DNA of 15,019 nucleotides from Pseudomonadota bacterium. Lineage in GTDB: Bacteria > Myxococcota_A > Bradymonadia > UBA4248. The position numbers were made by a program, and so were the translations under genes. The notes under the pieces were generated by a model. That model searched no databases and had not been told where the DNA came from. It saw nothing but the letters and a program-made list of their open reading frames with translations. This document shows positions 1 to 6,967 of the stretch, piece after piece. Each line of letters starts with the position of its first letter. The stretch's first letter is position 1. The stretch is taken from assembly GCA_009786045.1 (NCBI GenBank), contig WQTY01000008.1, forward strand, positions 1-15,019, in the 5' to 3' direction.

Positions 1-685
1 CGCCCACGTTGTCGGCGATGGTGGCGGGGTTGCGCGGATCGTCTTCGGGAATGCCTGCTTCTACTTTACCGACAAGGTCGGCGCCTACGTCAGCAGCCTT
101 GGTATAAATGCCGCCGCCCACACGCGCAAACAGTGCCTGTACGGAAACGCCCATACCGAAGGTCAGCATGGTGGTGGTGATGACAACCAGTTTTTGAGAC
201 TCGCTGAAGCCATCGACAAAGTAGTCGAGGACGAGATACCATACAGCAATATCGAGCAATGCCAGACCAACGACGACCAACCCCATGACTGCGCCCGAAC
301 GGAAAGCCACCTGCAAGCCGCAGTTAAGCGAAGTACGACAAGCATTGGCGGTACGCGCCGAAGCATACGTCGCCATTTTCATGCCGAGAAATCCTGCCAA
401 ACCTGAAAATGCACCGCCGGTAAGAAATGCCAGAGGAACCCAGTTGTTCTGGAGTCCAAGCCCGAATGACAGCACAGACAGAAACAGAATGAGCACCCCA
501 AAAACGATGGCGACAACTTTATACTGCTGCTTCAAATATGCCATCGCCCCATCACGGACGTGCTTGGCAATTTCTTTCATGGTGTCGGTACCTTCGCTCT
601 CTTTCATGACACTCTTGAAAAAGTAAAAAGCGAAGCCCAGGGCTAACAGCGCTGCAGCCGGAATAAACCAAAACAAAAGCTTCAT
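1..685 (-). CDS. hppA: Membrane-bound proton/sodium-translocating pyrophosphatase, N-terminal part (cut by window edge)
   Basis: Reading from the ATG at 685 down to base 1 gives 228 residues of an open frame that leaves the window. The family couples hydrolysis of cytoplasmic pyrophosphate to pumping H+ or Na+ across the inner membrane. Visible here are an N-terminal membrane helix (about 1-23), the usual KEIAKHVRDGAMAYLKQQY segment (37-55), further helices at about 57-78, 85-102 and 132-156, the conserved GMGVSVQALFARVGGGIYTK region (177-196), and the substrate-binding signature DVGADLVGKVEAGIPEDDPR (199-218) leading into IADNVG. These match the N-terminal third of a family usually 650-800 residues long. 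An AGGA ribosome binding site lies about 8 nt before the ATG. The residue that separates K+-dependent from K+-independent types, and the residues that decide H+ versus Na+ transport, lie outside the window. Identity is near certain; ion specificity is open. Confidence 0.97.
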   Translation of the reverse strand, partial: MKLLFWFIPAAALLALGFAFYFFKSVMKESEGTDTMKEIAKHVRDGAMAYLKQQYKVVAIVFGVLILFLSVLSFGLGLQNNWVPLAFLTGGAFSGLAGFLGMKMATYASARTANACRTSLNCGLQVAFRSGAVMGLVVVGLALLDIAVWYLVLDYFVDGFSESQKLVVITTTMLTFGMGVSVQALFARVGGGIYTKAADVGADLVGKVEAGIPEDDPRNPATIADNVG

Positions 686-1028
686 GACGCAATTCCTAAA
701 GGGGTTAGTGGCAATGCCTGTTGACAGAATGGGTGGTATGCATAAACGTCTTAATGTAATTTTCTATCTTTGATGCCCTTTTCCTCCAAAATGAATGACA
801 GATTCAGACCTGAAGCAAGGGCATGCCGGGATGGGGGTGTCCTTATTTAAATTCTCTGGCAATTTTTGCACTAACACGACGAATTGCAGGTTATTATTCA
901 TACTTACCACGCACCAAAACCATCCCGCACCACATATATCCGGTGTGTATTTTAGCAGATGCAGACAAAACCATCAATAACATTTGTCACTGTCAGCAAT
1001 TATTTTTACTTCGTCGACAGAGTTCACA
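686..1028. other. Intergenic region between hppA and the nitroreductase gene
   Basis: About 340 bases without a supported gene. It must hold the hppA promoter and leader, on the minus strand upstream of 685, and the 3' flank of the ferredoxin-nitroreductase gene. Short plus-strand reading frames here (for example from 795 or 823) have no ribosome binding site and no recognisable protein character. I see no clear terminator hairpin or repeat. Confidence 0.6.
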
Positions 1029-1946
1029 TCAAACATAAGTCACAGAAGCAAAAGTTCTCTGAATGCCTTTTTGGTAAACCACAGCAGGGTATCCAAAAAT
1101 GACAAAAATGCCTTCCTGGCTGGGATATTGAATGCCATGCCGTTCTCTGAACAGCTTTGCCTGTTTCCCGCGCTGAATCATCGGATGAATCGCACCAATC
1201 ATGCAGGAAGCAAGCCCAAGGGCTTCAGCGCTCAACATCGCATAGGTCGCAGCAATAATCGGATCGGCAGGATCGGCATAGGGTGAGGCGTAAAAATACA
1301 TGGCCAGCGGCGCATCGTAGGTAACAAGGTTTACGCCCTCATCCATGGCATTGACATAACAATGTATCGCAGGCTTAACAAAACCTCGAAACAGCTCGTC
1401 GGTCGTCTTTCCCCAAAAAGGACGCATCATCGCCAGGAACCACGGAGAAACAATCCAGCGCATTTTCTTCAGAAAGCCACAGAAATCCTGCGCAAAAGCT
1501 TTGTTTTTTTCGCGGCTGCCCAGCACCAGCACATTAACATCAGACGGCGGCAATCCCATGGGCGCCGTTTTCGCAGCATCCAGTATCTTCTCAATCATGT
1601 GCGACGCCACAGGCTCATCTTTAAACTTTCGGATACTTCGCCTCGATTGCAGCATGCCAAGCAACTGCTCATAGGAGGCTCTCGCGCATCGCCCAGGCAG
1701 GGGGAAAATATGCTCTGGCGCCAACGTCCGCCCATGCACAGTGATGGCGTCTTTTGGGCAAATCGCCATGCATTGCCCGCAGCCGAAGCACCCAAAAGGG
1801 CTCTTCTCCATCACCAAAACCGCTTTCCCATTTTCCAGGCGAAAGAGATCATTGCAAACTGCAGCACACAATCCACAGCCGCTGCAAAGTGCCTGGTCTA
1901 TGGTGATAACTGCCGTTTCCCTTGTTCTCGTGGTTGGTATCGCCAT
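1029..1946 (-). CDS. Ferredoxin-nitroreductase fusion protein
   Basis: A 305-residue cytoplasmic flavoprotein with its own ferredoxin module. Residues 15-70 form a bacterial 2[4Fe-4S] ferredoxin with C21-C24-C27-C31 and C53-C56-C59-C63, the second cluster followed by PKDA. From about residue 95 a nitroreductase domain starts with SRRSIRKF (101-108), the usual FMN-phosphate-binding stretch. Its C-terminal half has the family's A-x-L-S-A-E-A-L-G-L-A-S-C pattern (236-248). Fusions of this type are common in anaerobes; their substrates are mostly unknown. I chose the ATG at 1946 because AGAAGGA lies 6 nt upstream. The frame can be extended to a TTG at 2006, but no ribosome binding site precedes it. 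It lies 84 nt downstream of the PsbP-like gene on the same strand and may be co-transcribed with it. The domain call is firm; the substrate is not known. Confidence 0.93.
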   Translation of the reverse strand: MAIPTTRTRETAVITIDQALCSGCGLCAAVCNDLFRLENGKAVLVMEKSPFGCFGCGQCMAICPKDAITVHGRTLAPEHIFPLPGRCARASYEQLLGMLQSRRSIRKFKDEPVASHMIEKILDAAKTAPMGLPPSDVNVLVLGSREKNKAFAQDFCGFLKKMRWIVSPWFLAMMRPFWGKTTDELFRGFVKPAIHCYVNAMDEGVNLVTYDAPLAMYFYASPYADPADPIIAATYAMLSAEALGLASCMIGAIHPMIQRGKQAKLFRERHGIQYPSQEGIFVIFGYPAVVYQKGIQRTFASVTYV

Positions 1947-2030
1947 GGATTGTCCTTCTGCCAAGTCATTGCCCACATGACGGGCAAGATCACCGTGCCC
2001 ACTCAAATGTTTTCACCGATTCATCCATGA

Positions 2031-2849
2031 TCACTTCGTATATGATTTATCGATGAGATCAGAAAGATTGCCTGAAAACGGTTTCACTGTGAGCTGCAGA
2101 TATGGTCTTACGCCTTCTATGGTCGGCCCCCGCACGGCAAGGGATTTTTCTCCCTCATGAATGACTGACCAATCTTCGGGCAGGTTCAGGGAAAAGTTTG
2201 CCCTCTCAACGACATAGCGCCTGGTGCGGATGACAGCATTCCCGGTTTCCAGCCATCGGATCGATTTTGACACTTCATCACACAGCACATCAAAACTTTC
2301 TGCAACACCGGGAGAGCATCCCATTATCACCGTATGCGACTCTGTCGCAGCGGGCAGAAGATAAAACAAAAAAGGCACACCCTTACCATTCAGCATCATT
2401 TGCACCTGAAGGCGTTTCCCCTGCGCACCATGGGCTGCAGAAAAGTCTTCTATTTGCAAAACCCTGTGCTCACCAAAGATTCTCCCAAGAAGTGACTCAA
2501 GGTGCGTATCCATGAAATCCGAAAAATTTTCGGCAGACTCCATCGACACCGTGCCCAAAATGATTTCCGACGTAAGCTCATCAACCTTCGGCCCCCGCAA
2601 GATTGTGGCCGCTTCCGAATGCTCAGCCACCACCCACCCCTTTGGCACCTGAAACGCAAACCCGTTGTATGCATCCGCGAACACCTCACCCAGCAGATCG
2701 GTTGCAGACCTCGTGTGTTCGGGTGAGCCGCCAGAAGTCGCCGTTTTCACAGCAGCGGTCTCACCACCGGCAGATGCACAGGACACACAATTTGCGATCA
2801 ACAAATACAGTGCACATAACCAAAAAATTGCGGGTACTTGTTTTTTCAT
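2031..2849 (-). CDS. Exported protein with two PsbP/DUF1795-like domains, the second truncated
   Basis: A 272-residue protein with a clear export signal: MKK followed by a hydrophobic stretch to about residue 20, then cysteines at 21 and 24. Neither cysteine sits in an ideal lipobox, so lipoprotein processing or cleavage after the ASA at 25-27 are both possible. Residues 61-201 look like one PsbP/DcrB (DUF1795)-type domain beginning YNGFAFQVPKGW. A second copy begins at about 217 (ANFSLNLPEDWSV) and repeats the pattern of hydrophobic strand, RGP and FSGNLSDLID. It ends after only about 55 residues, where the first copy runs about 140. No catalytic residues are evident, and the family's role is mostly undefined. 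The ATG at 2849 is preferred over the upstream GTG at 2870 because it puts MKK directly before the hydrophobic core; a GGAG lies about 12 nt upstream. Domain assignment is by pattern only. Confidence 0.72.
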   Translation of the reverse strand: MKKQVPAIFWLCALYLLIANCVSCASAGGETAAVKTATSGGSPEHTRSATDLLGEVFADAYNGFAFQVPKGWVVAEHSEAATILRGPKVDELTSEIILGTVSMESAENFSDFMDTHLESLLGRIFGEHRVLQIEDFSAAHGAQGKRLQVQMMLNGKGVPFLFYLLPAATESHTVIMGCSPGVAESFDVLCDEVSKSIRWLETGNAVIRTRRYVVERANFSLNLPEDWSVIHEGEKSLAVRGPTIEGVRPYLQLTVKPFSGNLSDLIDKSYTK

Positions 2850-2991
2850 AATGGATTTGTCTCCAGGCACAGTGACATCGGGTGTTCAACTCTCTTCTGA
2901 GAGCTTTCAGTATATCACCCATGCAAGGGATGCTGAAACAGAAATGCGAACGGCGATCCGTGCGGCCTGACAGAATCCGCAAAAAACAGCT

Positions 2992-3073
2992 GCGAGCGCG
3001 TATCTGGCCCATGGCCAGATAGCGCTTCGCCGCAGCCCGTATTCGGCCCAGGGGGACGAATAGGGCGCGCGCC
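2992..3073 (+). repeat. Two-hairpin REP/BIME-like element, copy A
   Basis: Two adjacent stem-loops joined by a CGCAGCCC linker. The first pairs GCGC-G-TATCTGGCC with GGCCAGATA-GCGC; the second pairs GCCC-G-TATTCG with CGAATA-GGGC. Each has an unpaired G on the 5' arm just before TAT. It lies 14 nt past the stop codon of the DUF362 gene. The same architecture, with different stem sequences, recurs at 10221-10295 and, inverted, at 11892-11966. The sequence from 2874 to 2991 holds the 5' flank of the PsbP-like gene and shows nothing else recognisable beyond a small CTCTC/GAGAG hairpin. Confidence 0.8.
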
Positions 3074-3087
3074 ATAAAATGCATCGC

Positions 3088-4179
3088 TTAAGGTTTGTCG
3101 ATGTTTACGAGCGTATATTCGAGGCTGCCCAATCCGATGTGGGCCGCGTGGATCACGGTCAGCGGGCCGTTTTTTTCGCGAATGCGTTTTTGCAGATCGG
3201 CGCCATCCGGGGCTTCGTTGACGAGATCGAGGCCAGCTTTGTCCAATGCCACAGGATCGAGTGAAGCCAGAATGCCGATATCGGCCATCGTAGGTTTTTC
3301 GGGATCAGCCACACAATCGCAATCTACCGACAGCCGATTCATCACATTGATGTAGATGAAATTCTCTTCTCCTGCGAAGTCGACGACAGATTTGGCGGCT
3401 TCGGCCATCGATTCGAGGAAGGCATTTTGCTCACCGGAAAACCCCGTCCAGCGTTTGCCCCCGGTGTGAATGTAGCTTTTTCCTGCCGAAGAGGCGTAGC
3501 CAATTGCCATATTTTTTAGGGCGCCGCCGAAGCCGGCCATCATGTGTCCTTTGAAATGGGAAAGCACGACGTGAAACTGATAATCGGAAAACCGCGCACC
3601 AATGCGGTTGACGTCCAGATGTTTCCCATTGGAAACGGGAATGTCTATCGTGGCGGTTTCGTCCAGGATGACCGTCGTTGCGATGGACGGGAAGCCTCGT
3701 TTCTGGATGGTGCGGTAGTGCGTGTCGGTGTCGCCGCGGTTGCCGCCATAGGCTGTGTTGGTTTCGACGATATCGCCCCCCAGCGTCTGGACAAAGTCGC
3801 GGATAAACTCTGGCCGCAGGTGGTTGGAATGATCGCCTTCGCCTGTGCTGATCTTGATGCCAACTTTTTGCCCCGGCGCAGGCTTTCGGCCAAGTGCCTC
3901 GTAGACGGCCATCAGCCCTTCGGGCGTGATGTTGGATGTCATGTAAACGACCGGCAGCACGGTAGCCTCTGTTGGCGAGGATGCTTTGACTTCATCTGGA
4001 ACAGCAGAATCATCTGACATGGCAGTATCCCTGGTATCTTTGGTGTTTAAATTTTTGTCATCCAAAAAAGACTTTTCGGGGCTGTCTGTTTTCTTGTAGC
4101 AGCCCGAGAGCCCTCCCAGGGCGACCGTCAACAGGGCAACTCCAAACGCAAGCTTTTGAATGAATCCATGGATGAACAT
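3088..4179 (-). CDS. DUF362 domain lipoprotein
   Basis: A 363-residue protein. Residues 1-27 form a lipoprotein signal with lipobox LSGC, C27 being the predicted lipidated residue. Residues 28-72 are a polar, Asp/Ser/Thr-rich linker, and from about 75 a DUF362 domain fills the rest. Family landmarks are KVGIKISTGEGD (105-116), the SHFKGHMMAGFGGALKNMAIG stretch (207-227), and near the C terminus the DIGILASLDPVALDKAG segment (300-316). DUF362 proteins are a poorly understood group often linked to iron-sulfur proteins. This one has only C287 and C289 in a DCDC motif and no ferredoxin module of its own. Its anchoring outside the cytoplasm is unusual for a presumed redox protein. It lies 320 nt downstream of the redox operon on the same strand, separated by hairpin repeats, so it may belong to the same function. 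An upstream AAGAGA gives only a weak ribosome binding site. Confidence 0.88.
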   Translation of the reverse strand: MFIHGFIQKLAFGVALLTVALGGLSGCYKKTDSPEKSFLDDKNLNTKDTRDTAMSDDSAVPDEVKASSPTEATVLPVVYMTSNITPEGLMAVYEALGRKPAPGQKVGIKISTGEGDHSNHLRPEFIRDFVQTLGGDIVETNTAYGGNRGDTDTHYRTIQKRGFPSIATTVILDETATIDIPVSNGKHLDVNRIGARFSDYQFHVVLSHFKGHMMAGFGGALKNMAIGYASSAGKSYIHTGGKRWTGFSGEQNAFLESMAEAAKSVVDFAGEENFIYINVMNRLSVDCDCVADPEKPTMADIGILASLDPVALDKAGLDLVNEAPDGADLQKRIREKNGPLTVIHAAHIGLGSLEYTLVNIDKP

Positions 4180-4249
4180 AGGTGTTGTCTCTTACAAGAG
4201 TATATTTTCAGCTTAATACCATGACGTAAACTAATGCCAATATAAAATC

Positions 4250-4290
4250 ACCCCGTCGCTTCGCGCCACCCCTCCAAAGGAGGGGAATTG
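4250..4290. repeat. Short GC-rich intergenic hairpin repeat
   Basis: CACCCCGTCGCTTCGCGCCA is followed by a stem-loop CCCCTCC-AAA-GGAGGGG. Its composition resembles the larger mosaic element at 4366-4464, which suggests a second, shorter member of the same intergenic family. It lies upstream of the DUF362 gene, before the start codon at 4179. The bases between here and 4366 hold no other recognisable signal. Confidence 0.55.
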
Positions 4291-4365
4291 AAGAGAGCCA
4301 TTACCCAACGATACGCTGATGTGTAAAGGGCATGTGGCCATAGACAATGCTCTTTGCCACTTCAT

Positions 4366-4464
4366 CGCACCCCTCCGTCGAAGCCTCCCTCTTCGAGGGA
4401 GGTGGCGCAAAGCGCCCCTTGGGTGCCCGCCGCCACCTCCCCTAAAGGGGAGGCTCGCAGGGGG
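4366..4464. repeat. Mosaic GC-rich hairpin repeat (long form)
   Basis: A run of nested stem-loops: CCTCCCTC-TTC-GAGGGAGG, GGCGC-AAA-GCGCC, and CCTCCCC-TAAA-GGGGAGG, followed by GAGGCTCGCAGGGGGTG. Its outer parts (CCCTCCG-YCGAAGCCTCCC at one end, GAGGCTCGCA at the other) recur at 13885-13925, where the middle of about 50 nt is missing. In both places the element leads directly into a palindrome of the TGTGGGGGAAC type. It has no coding capacity; it may be a non-autonomous mobile repeat or a transcript-stabilising structure. Confidence 0.65.
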
Positions 4465-4488
4465 TGTGGGGGAACAAGTTCCCCCACA
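4465..4488. repeat. 24-nt palindrome, copy 1
   Basis: A perfect inverted repeat of 11 nt (TGTGGGGGAAC / GTTCCCCCACA) around a 2-nt centre AA. It sits 10 nt past the end of the ECF S-component gene, so it could protect the 3' end of the operon transcript. No T-tract follows on either strand, so it is not a standard intrinsic terminator. Related palindromes lie at 10182-10205, 11992-12015 and, degenerate, at 13931-13955. Confidence 0.75.
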
Positions 4489-4498
4489 TTAAACCACT

Positions 4499-5029
4499 CT
4501 AAGATTGAGTATCGGGCTGATTTTTGAAAATATTTTTAAGGATAAGCCAGCCGCCAGCAACTTGGAGGAGCATCCCGGGGATGGCAATTTTGAAGTCGCG
4601 GAAAGCCATGAAAAAGTCGCCCAAAATTGGCCACGCGATGGCGGACCCGACCATCTGATAGAACAGCACGACGCCTGCCAAAGCGGCAACAGAGACGCGC
4701 TGGGTCTTTTGCGCAGCCCACGAAGCCGCTATCGCCAGCAGGCCGGATTTGACGAGAAGGACTGGCAGCATCTCGACCGTTGGCATGCCAAAAAGTAACG
4801 CATTGACGACGGGCGAGAGCATTGCCGTGAGAAGTCCAGCCAGCCAGCCGAACCGCCAGGCGGCAATGAGCGTGAAGAAATAGATTGGCAGCAATGCTCT
4901 TCCGCCAAAAGGCAGCAAGTGACAGAGCTGCGGCAGAACCACATTGCCAATGACAAATGCCGTTGCAGCCAAGTAGGTTTTGACATTCTTGTAATCATAG
5001 GCATTCAGGGCAAGTGTTTTGGTTTCCAT
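4499..5029 (-). CDS. ECF-transporter S-component-like membrane protein
   Basis: A 176-residue, strongly hydrophobic protein with about five to six membrane helices: roughly 18-38, 44-60, 62-80, 88-106, 112-135 and 148-166. The size and helix layout fit the substrate-binding S component of energy-coupling factor vitamin/metal transporters, as does the spread of small residues in a segment such as RFGWLAGLLTAMLSPVVNAL. S components work with a shared T component and two ATPases, none of which is in the window, so it would have to recruit the general module. The substrate cannot be told. I chose the ATG at 5029 because AGGA (in GAGGATACAATC) precedes it. A longer frame up to 5266 runs over the DUF1893 gene in another frame and is artefactual. 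Only 10 nt separate it from the DUF1893 stop, and the ribosome binding site overlaps the end of that gene. It is the last gene of the operon. Confidence 0.75.
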   Translation of the reverse strand: METKTLALNAYDYKNVKTYLAATAFVIGNVVLPQLCHLLPFGGRALLPIYFFTLIAAWRFGWLAGLLTAMLSPVVNALLFGMPTVEMLPVLLVKSGLLAIAASWAAQKTQRVSVAALAGVVLFYQMVGSAIAWPILGDFFMAFRDFKIAIPGMLLQVAGGWLILKNIFKNQPDTQS

Positions 5030-5039
5030 GATTGTATCC

Positions 5040-5462
5040 TCAATGACTGTGAGCCCGTCTGGCAAGGAAATTTTTAATAACTGAAAATATATCACACGCT
5101 GTTTCAGCATGATTGCAAGCGAATTCCAGCGGACAGGGACCTGTTTGAGTTCGATTGCTGATGTAAGGCACGCATTTGCCATACGTGACCTCCACCTGGG
5201 CGCGGCGCAAGAGCTCTGCCGCAGATTCGCTGATGACATCTGCATACACCTGAACAACGCCGCCAAGCGCCATTAACGCAGCGGCGGCTTTGCCAACCAC
5301 TTTATCTGCAACCCCGGCGTCTTTCAGAAAGGCCGGTTCGTTCATATACAGCTCATACAAATCGGTCACACCCCGTTTTGTAAAAGTCCGCACTTCATGA
5401 CGGCTGGCAATGACACACGAGCAATCGCGTGCATGCAATATGTCGATCAATGGCTGAATCAT
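5040..5462 (-). CDS. DUF1893 protein (cytidine-deaminase-like fold)
   Basis: A 140-residue soluble protein of the DUF1893 family, which has a deaminase-like fold but no established function. Family landmarks are the early CSCVIAS strand (14-20), the DKVVGKAAAALMALGGV helix (53-69) that takes the place of the zinc-ligand helix of true deaminases, and TGPCPLEFAC (107-116) in place of the PCxxC segment. Deaminase catalysis looks doubtful, because the helix has GKAAAAL where a His-Ala-Glu triad would be expected. An AGGA lies 9-10 nt before the ATG at 5462. It starts 17 nt after the aldo/keto reductase stop and ends 10 nt before the ECF S-component start, so it is very likely co-translated with both. 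A regulatory or nucleotide-sensing role is possible but unproven. Confidence 0.87.
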   Translation of the reverse strand: MIQPLIDILHARDCSCVIASRHEVRTFTKRGVTDLYELYMNEPAFLKDAGVADKVVGKAAAALMALGGVVQVYADVISESAAELLRRAQVEVTYGKCVPYISNRTQTGPCPLEFACNHAETACDIFSVIKNFLARRAHSH

Positions 5463-5479
5463 CCATTCAGAATCCTATG

Positions 5480-6919
5480 CTAAAAATCCATTCTCTGCTT
5501 CAGCTGCTCGGCGTACAAATCAATGCGGCGCATTTCATCCGGGATTTTAATGCCCTGAGGGCAGCTTTTGACGCAAATGCCGCAATCAATGCACTTATCA
5601 GCCTGGCGAATTCTCGGAATGCTGCGATCATAGGAAACCAGAAAGGCTTTTCGAATTTTTTTATAATTCTCATCATTTGAGCTTTTAAGCCTGTAACCCG
5701 TACTGACCATTTTATTGTAATGTGAAAATACACCGGGAATATCAACGCCGTAAGGACATGGCATGCAGTATTCGCACTCTGTACACTGCACATAGTCGCT
5801 GCTTATCATGATTTTTGTGACTTCATCCAGCGCGGCATATTCCTTTGGCGTCAGCGGAACCAGCGGCGAGAAGGTGCAGATGTTTTCCTTCAAATGCTCA
5901 ATGTAGGTCATCCCGCTGAGTACGGTGAGCACACTCTCAGGCGTGCCCGCGTAGCGGAGTGCCCACGAAGCAGCACTCGCCTCCGGGTTCACCGATTTAA
6001 GAACATTGAGTGCCTTCGAATTGAGACGCGCCAGGCGTCCTCCCAGGAGTGGCTCCATGATGATAACGGGAATCTTTCGCTTCTCCAGTTCTCCCATCAG
6101 GTACTCTGCGTTCGTGTTCCAGCCGGAGGCATTTTGCCAGTCGATGTAATTCATCTGGATCATCACGAAATCCCACGGGACCTCCTGCTGCGCCAAAAGA
6201 AAATCAAACGCTTCGATATCCCCATGAAACGACCAGCCCAAGTGTCTTATTTTCCCGGCTTCTCGCTCTTTTACAAGAAAGTCCAGGATGCCGTTATCGT
6301 AGAAACGCGCTTTCAGCGCCTCCATGCCGCCGATCCCGACGCAATGCAAAAAATAATAGTCGATATAGTCGACGCGCAGATTTTCGAACGATTTTTCGTA
6401 TATGGCCTTAGAGCCCTCGAAAGTTCGAACGCTTGGGTCGCCCCGGTGTGTCGAGAGCTTTGTGGCGACGAAGAACTTATCGCGCGGATGACGTTCAAGC
6501 GCGATGCCCGTGGCGGGCTCTGCCAGCCCCCGGATGTAGGGCGGGGCAACGTCGAAAAAATTCACCCCATGGGCGATGGCATAATCGACCATCTCGTTGA
6601 CCGCTTCCTGATGAATGACATCCTCGCCATCGGCATTCTTGTGCTGCGGCCAGCGCATGCAGCCATAACCAAGGAGAGAAACCCTGTCGCCCGTACGAGG
6701 CTGCGTCCGATAGCTCATTTGGCCGGCAGGCACGTCGCAGAATTTGGTGCTGTGCGGCACGGCCTCTTTGTCAGACCTGCACCCGCTCATGGAAGCGACA
6801 CCGGCGATGGAGGCAGAAATGGCTGCCGTGGTTGCCACCGATCCCACACCCAGTTTCTTTAGGAAATCCCGGCGAGAGACATCCTGTGCACCGTTTTCTT
6901 TGTTGTCGTTTTCGTTCAT
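5480..6919 (-). CDS. Aldo/keto reductase with Tat motif and two C-terminal [4Fe-4S] clusters
   Basis: A 479-residue protein in three parts. Residues 15-24 carry a twin-arginine motif, SRRDFLKKLG, followed by an Ala-rich hydrophobic stretch ending in MSGC (C47, a possible lipobox). Residues 70-345 are an aldo/keto reductase barrel with the catalytic set in place: D123 and Y128 in FFDVAPPYIRG, K154 in VATK, H192 in FLHCVG. Residues 379-388 and 443-453 hold cysteines C379/C382/C385/C388 and C443/C446/C449/C453, the second followed by Pro as in ferredoxins. Such Fe-S-tailed reductases are widespread in anaerobes, mostly without known substrates. The gene starts 48 nt after the NapH/NapG-like fusion and is followed closely by DUF1893, so one operon is likely. 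The leader before the ATG at 6919 is AT-rich with no clear ribosome binding site. Fold and clusters are sure; whether it is exported is not. Confidence 0.94.
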   Translation of the reverse strand: MNENDNKENGAQDVSRRDFLKKLGVGSVATTAAISASIAGVASMSGCRSDKEAVPHSTKFCDVPAGQMSYRTQPRTGDRVSLLGYGCMRWPQHKNADGEDVIHQEAVNEMVDYAIAHGVNFFDVAPPYIRGLAEPATGIALERHPRDKFFVATKLSTHRGDPSVRTFEGSKAIYEKSFENLRVDYIDYYFLHCVGIGGMEALKARFYDNGILDFLVKEREAGKIRHLGWSFHGDIEAFDFLLAQQEVPWDFVMIQMNYIDWQNASGWNTNAEYLMGELEKRKIPVIIMEPLLGGRLARLNSKALNVLKSVNPEASAASWALRYAGTPESVLTVLSGMTYIEHLKENICTFSPLVPLTPKEYAALDEVTKIMISSDYVQCTECEYCMPCPYGVDIPGVFSHYNKMVSTGYRLKSSNDENYKKIRKAFLVSYDRSIPRIRQADKCIDCGICVKSCPQGIKIPDEMRRIDLYAEQLKQRMDF

Positions 6920-6967
6920 GTCGTTAATTATTTATTAATGATGAGATGAAAATGCCGGCTGACCATC

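Noticed and set aside
1362..2030. 222-residue plus-strand reading frame
   Set aside because: Antisense to the ferredoxin-nitroreductase gene; no start signal and no domain character.
2031..2033. TGA at the end of the PsbP-like gene as a selenocysteine codon
   Set aside because: No SECIS-like hairpin directly follows, the next in-frame codons (S-W-M-N-R) stop at once, and the family does not use selenocysteine.
2992..3073. Two-hairpin repeats as a CRISPR or tRNA-like structure
   Set aside because: Copies are dispersed and single, without regular spacers; there is no cloverleaf or CCA-type end.
3544..4017. 157-residue plus-strand reading frame
   Set aside because: Antisense to the DUF362 gene, which has clear family motifs and a lipobox.
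5030..5266. N-terminal extension of the ECF S-component gene
   Set aside because: It overlaps DUF1893 in another frame, is not hydrophobic, and a ribosome binding site precedes the ATG at 5029.
5894..6862. 322-residue plus-strand reading frame
   Set aside because: It lies wholly antisense to the aldo/keto reductase gene, whose motifs are unmistakable; it has no ribosome binding site and no protein-like hydrophobic pattern.
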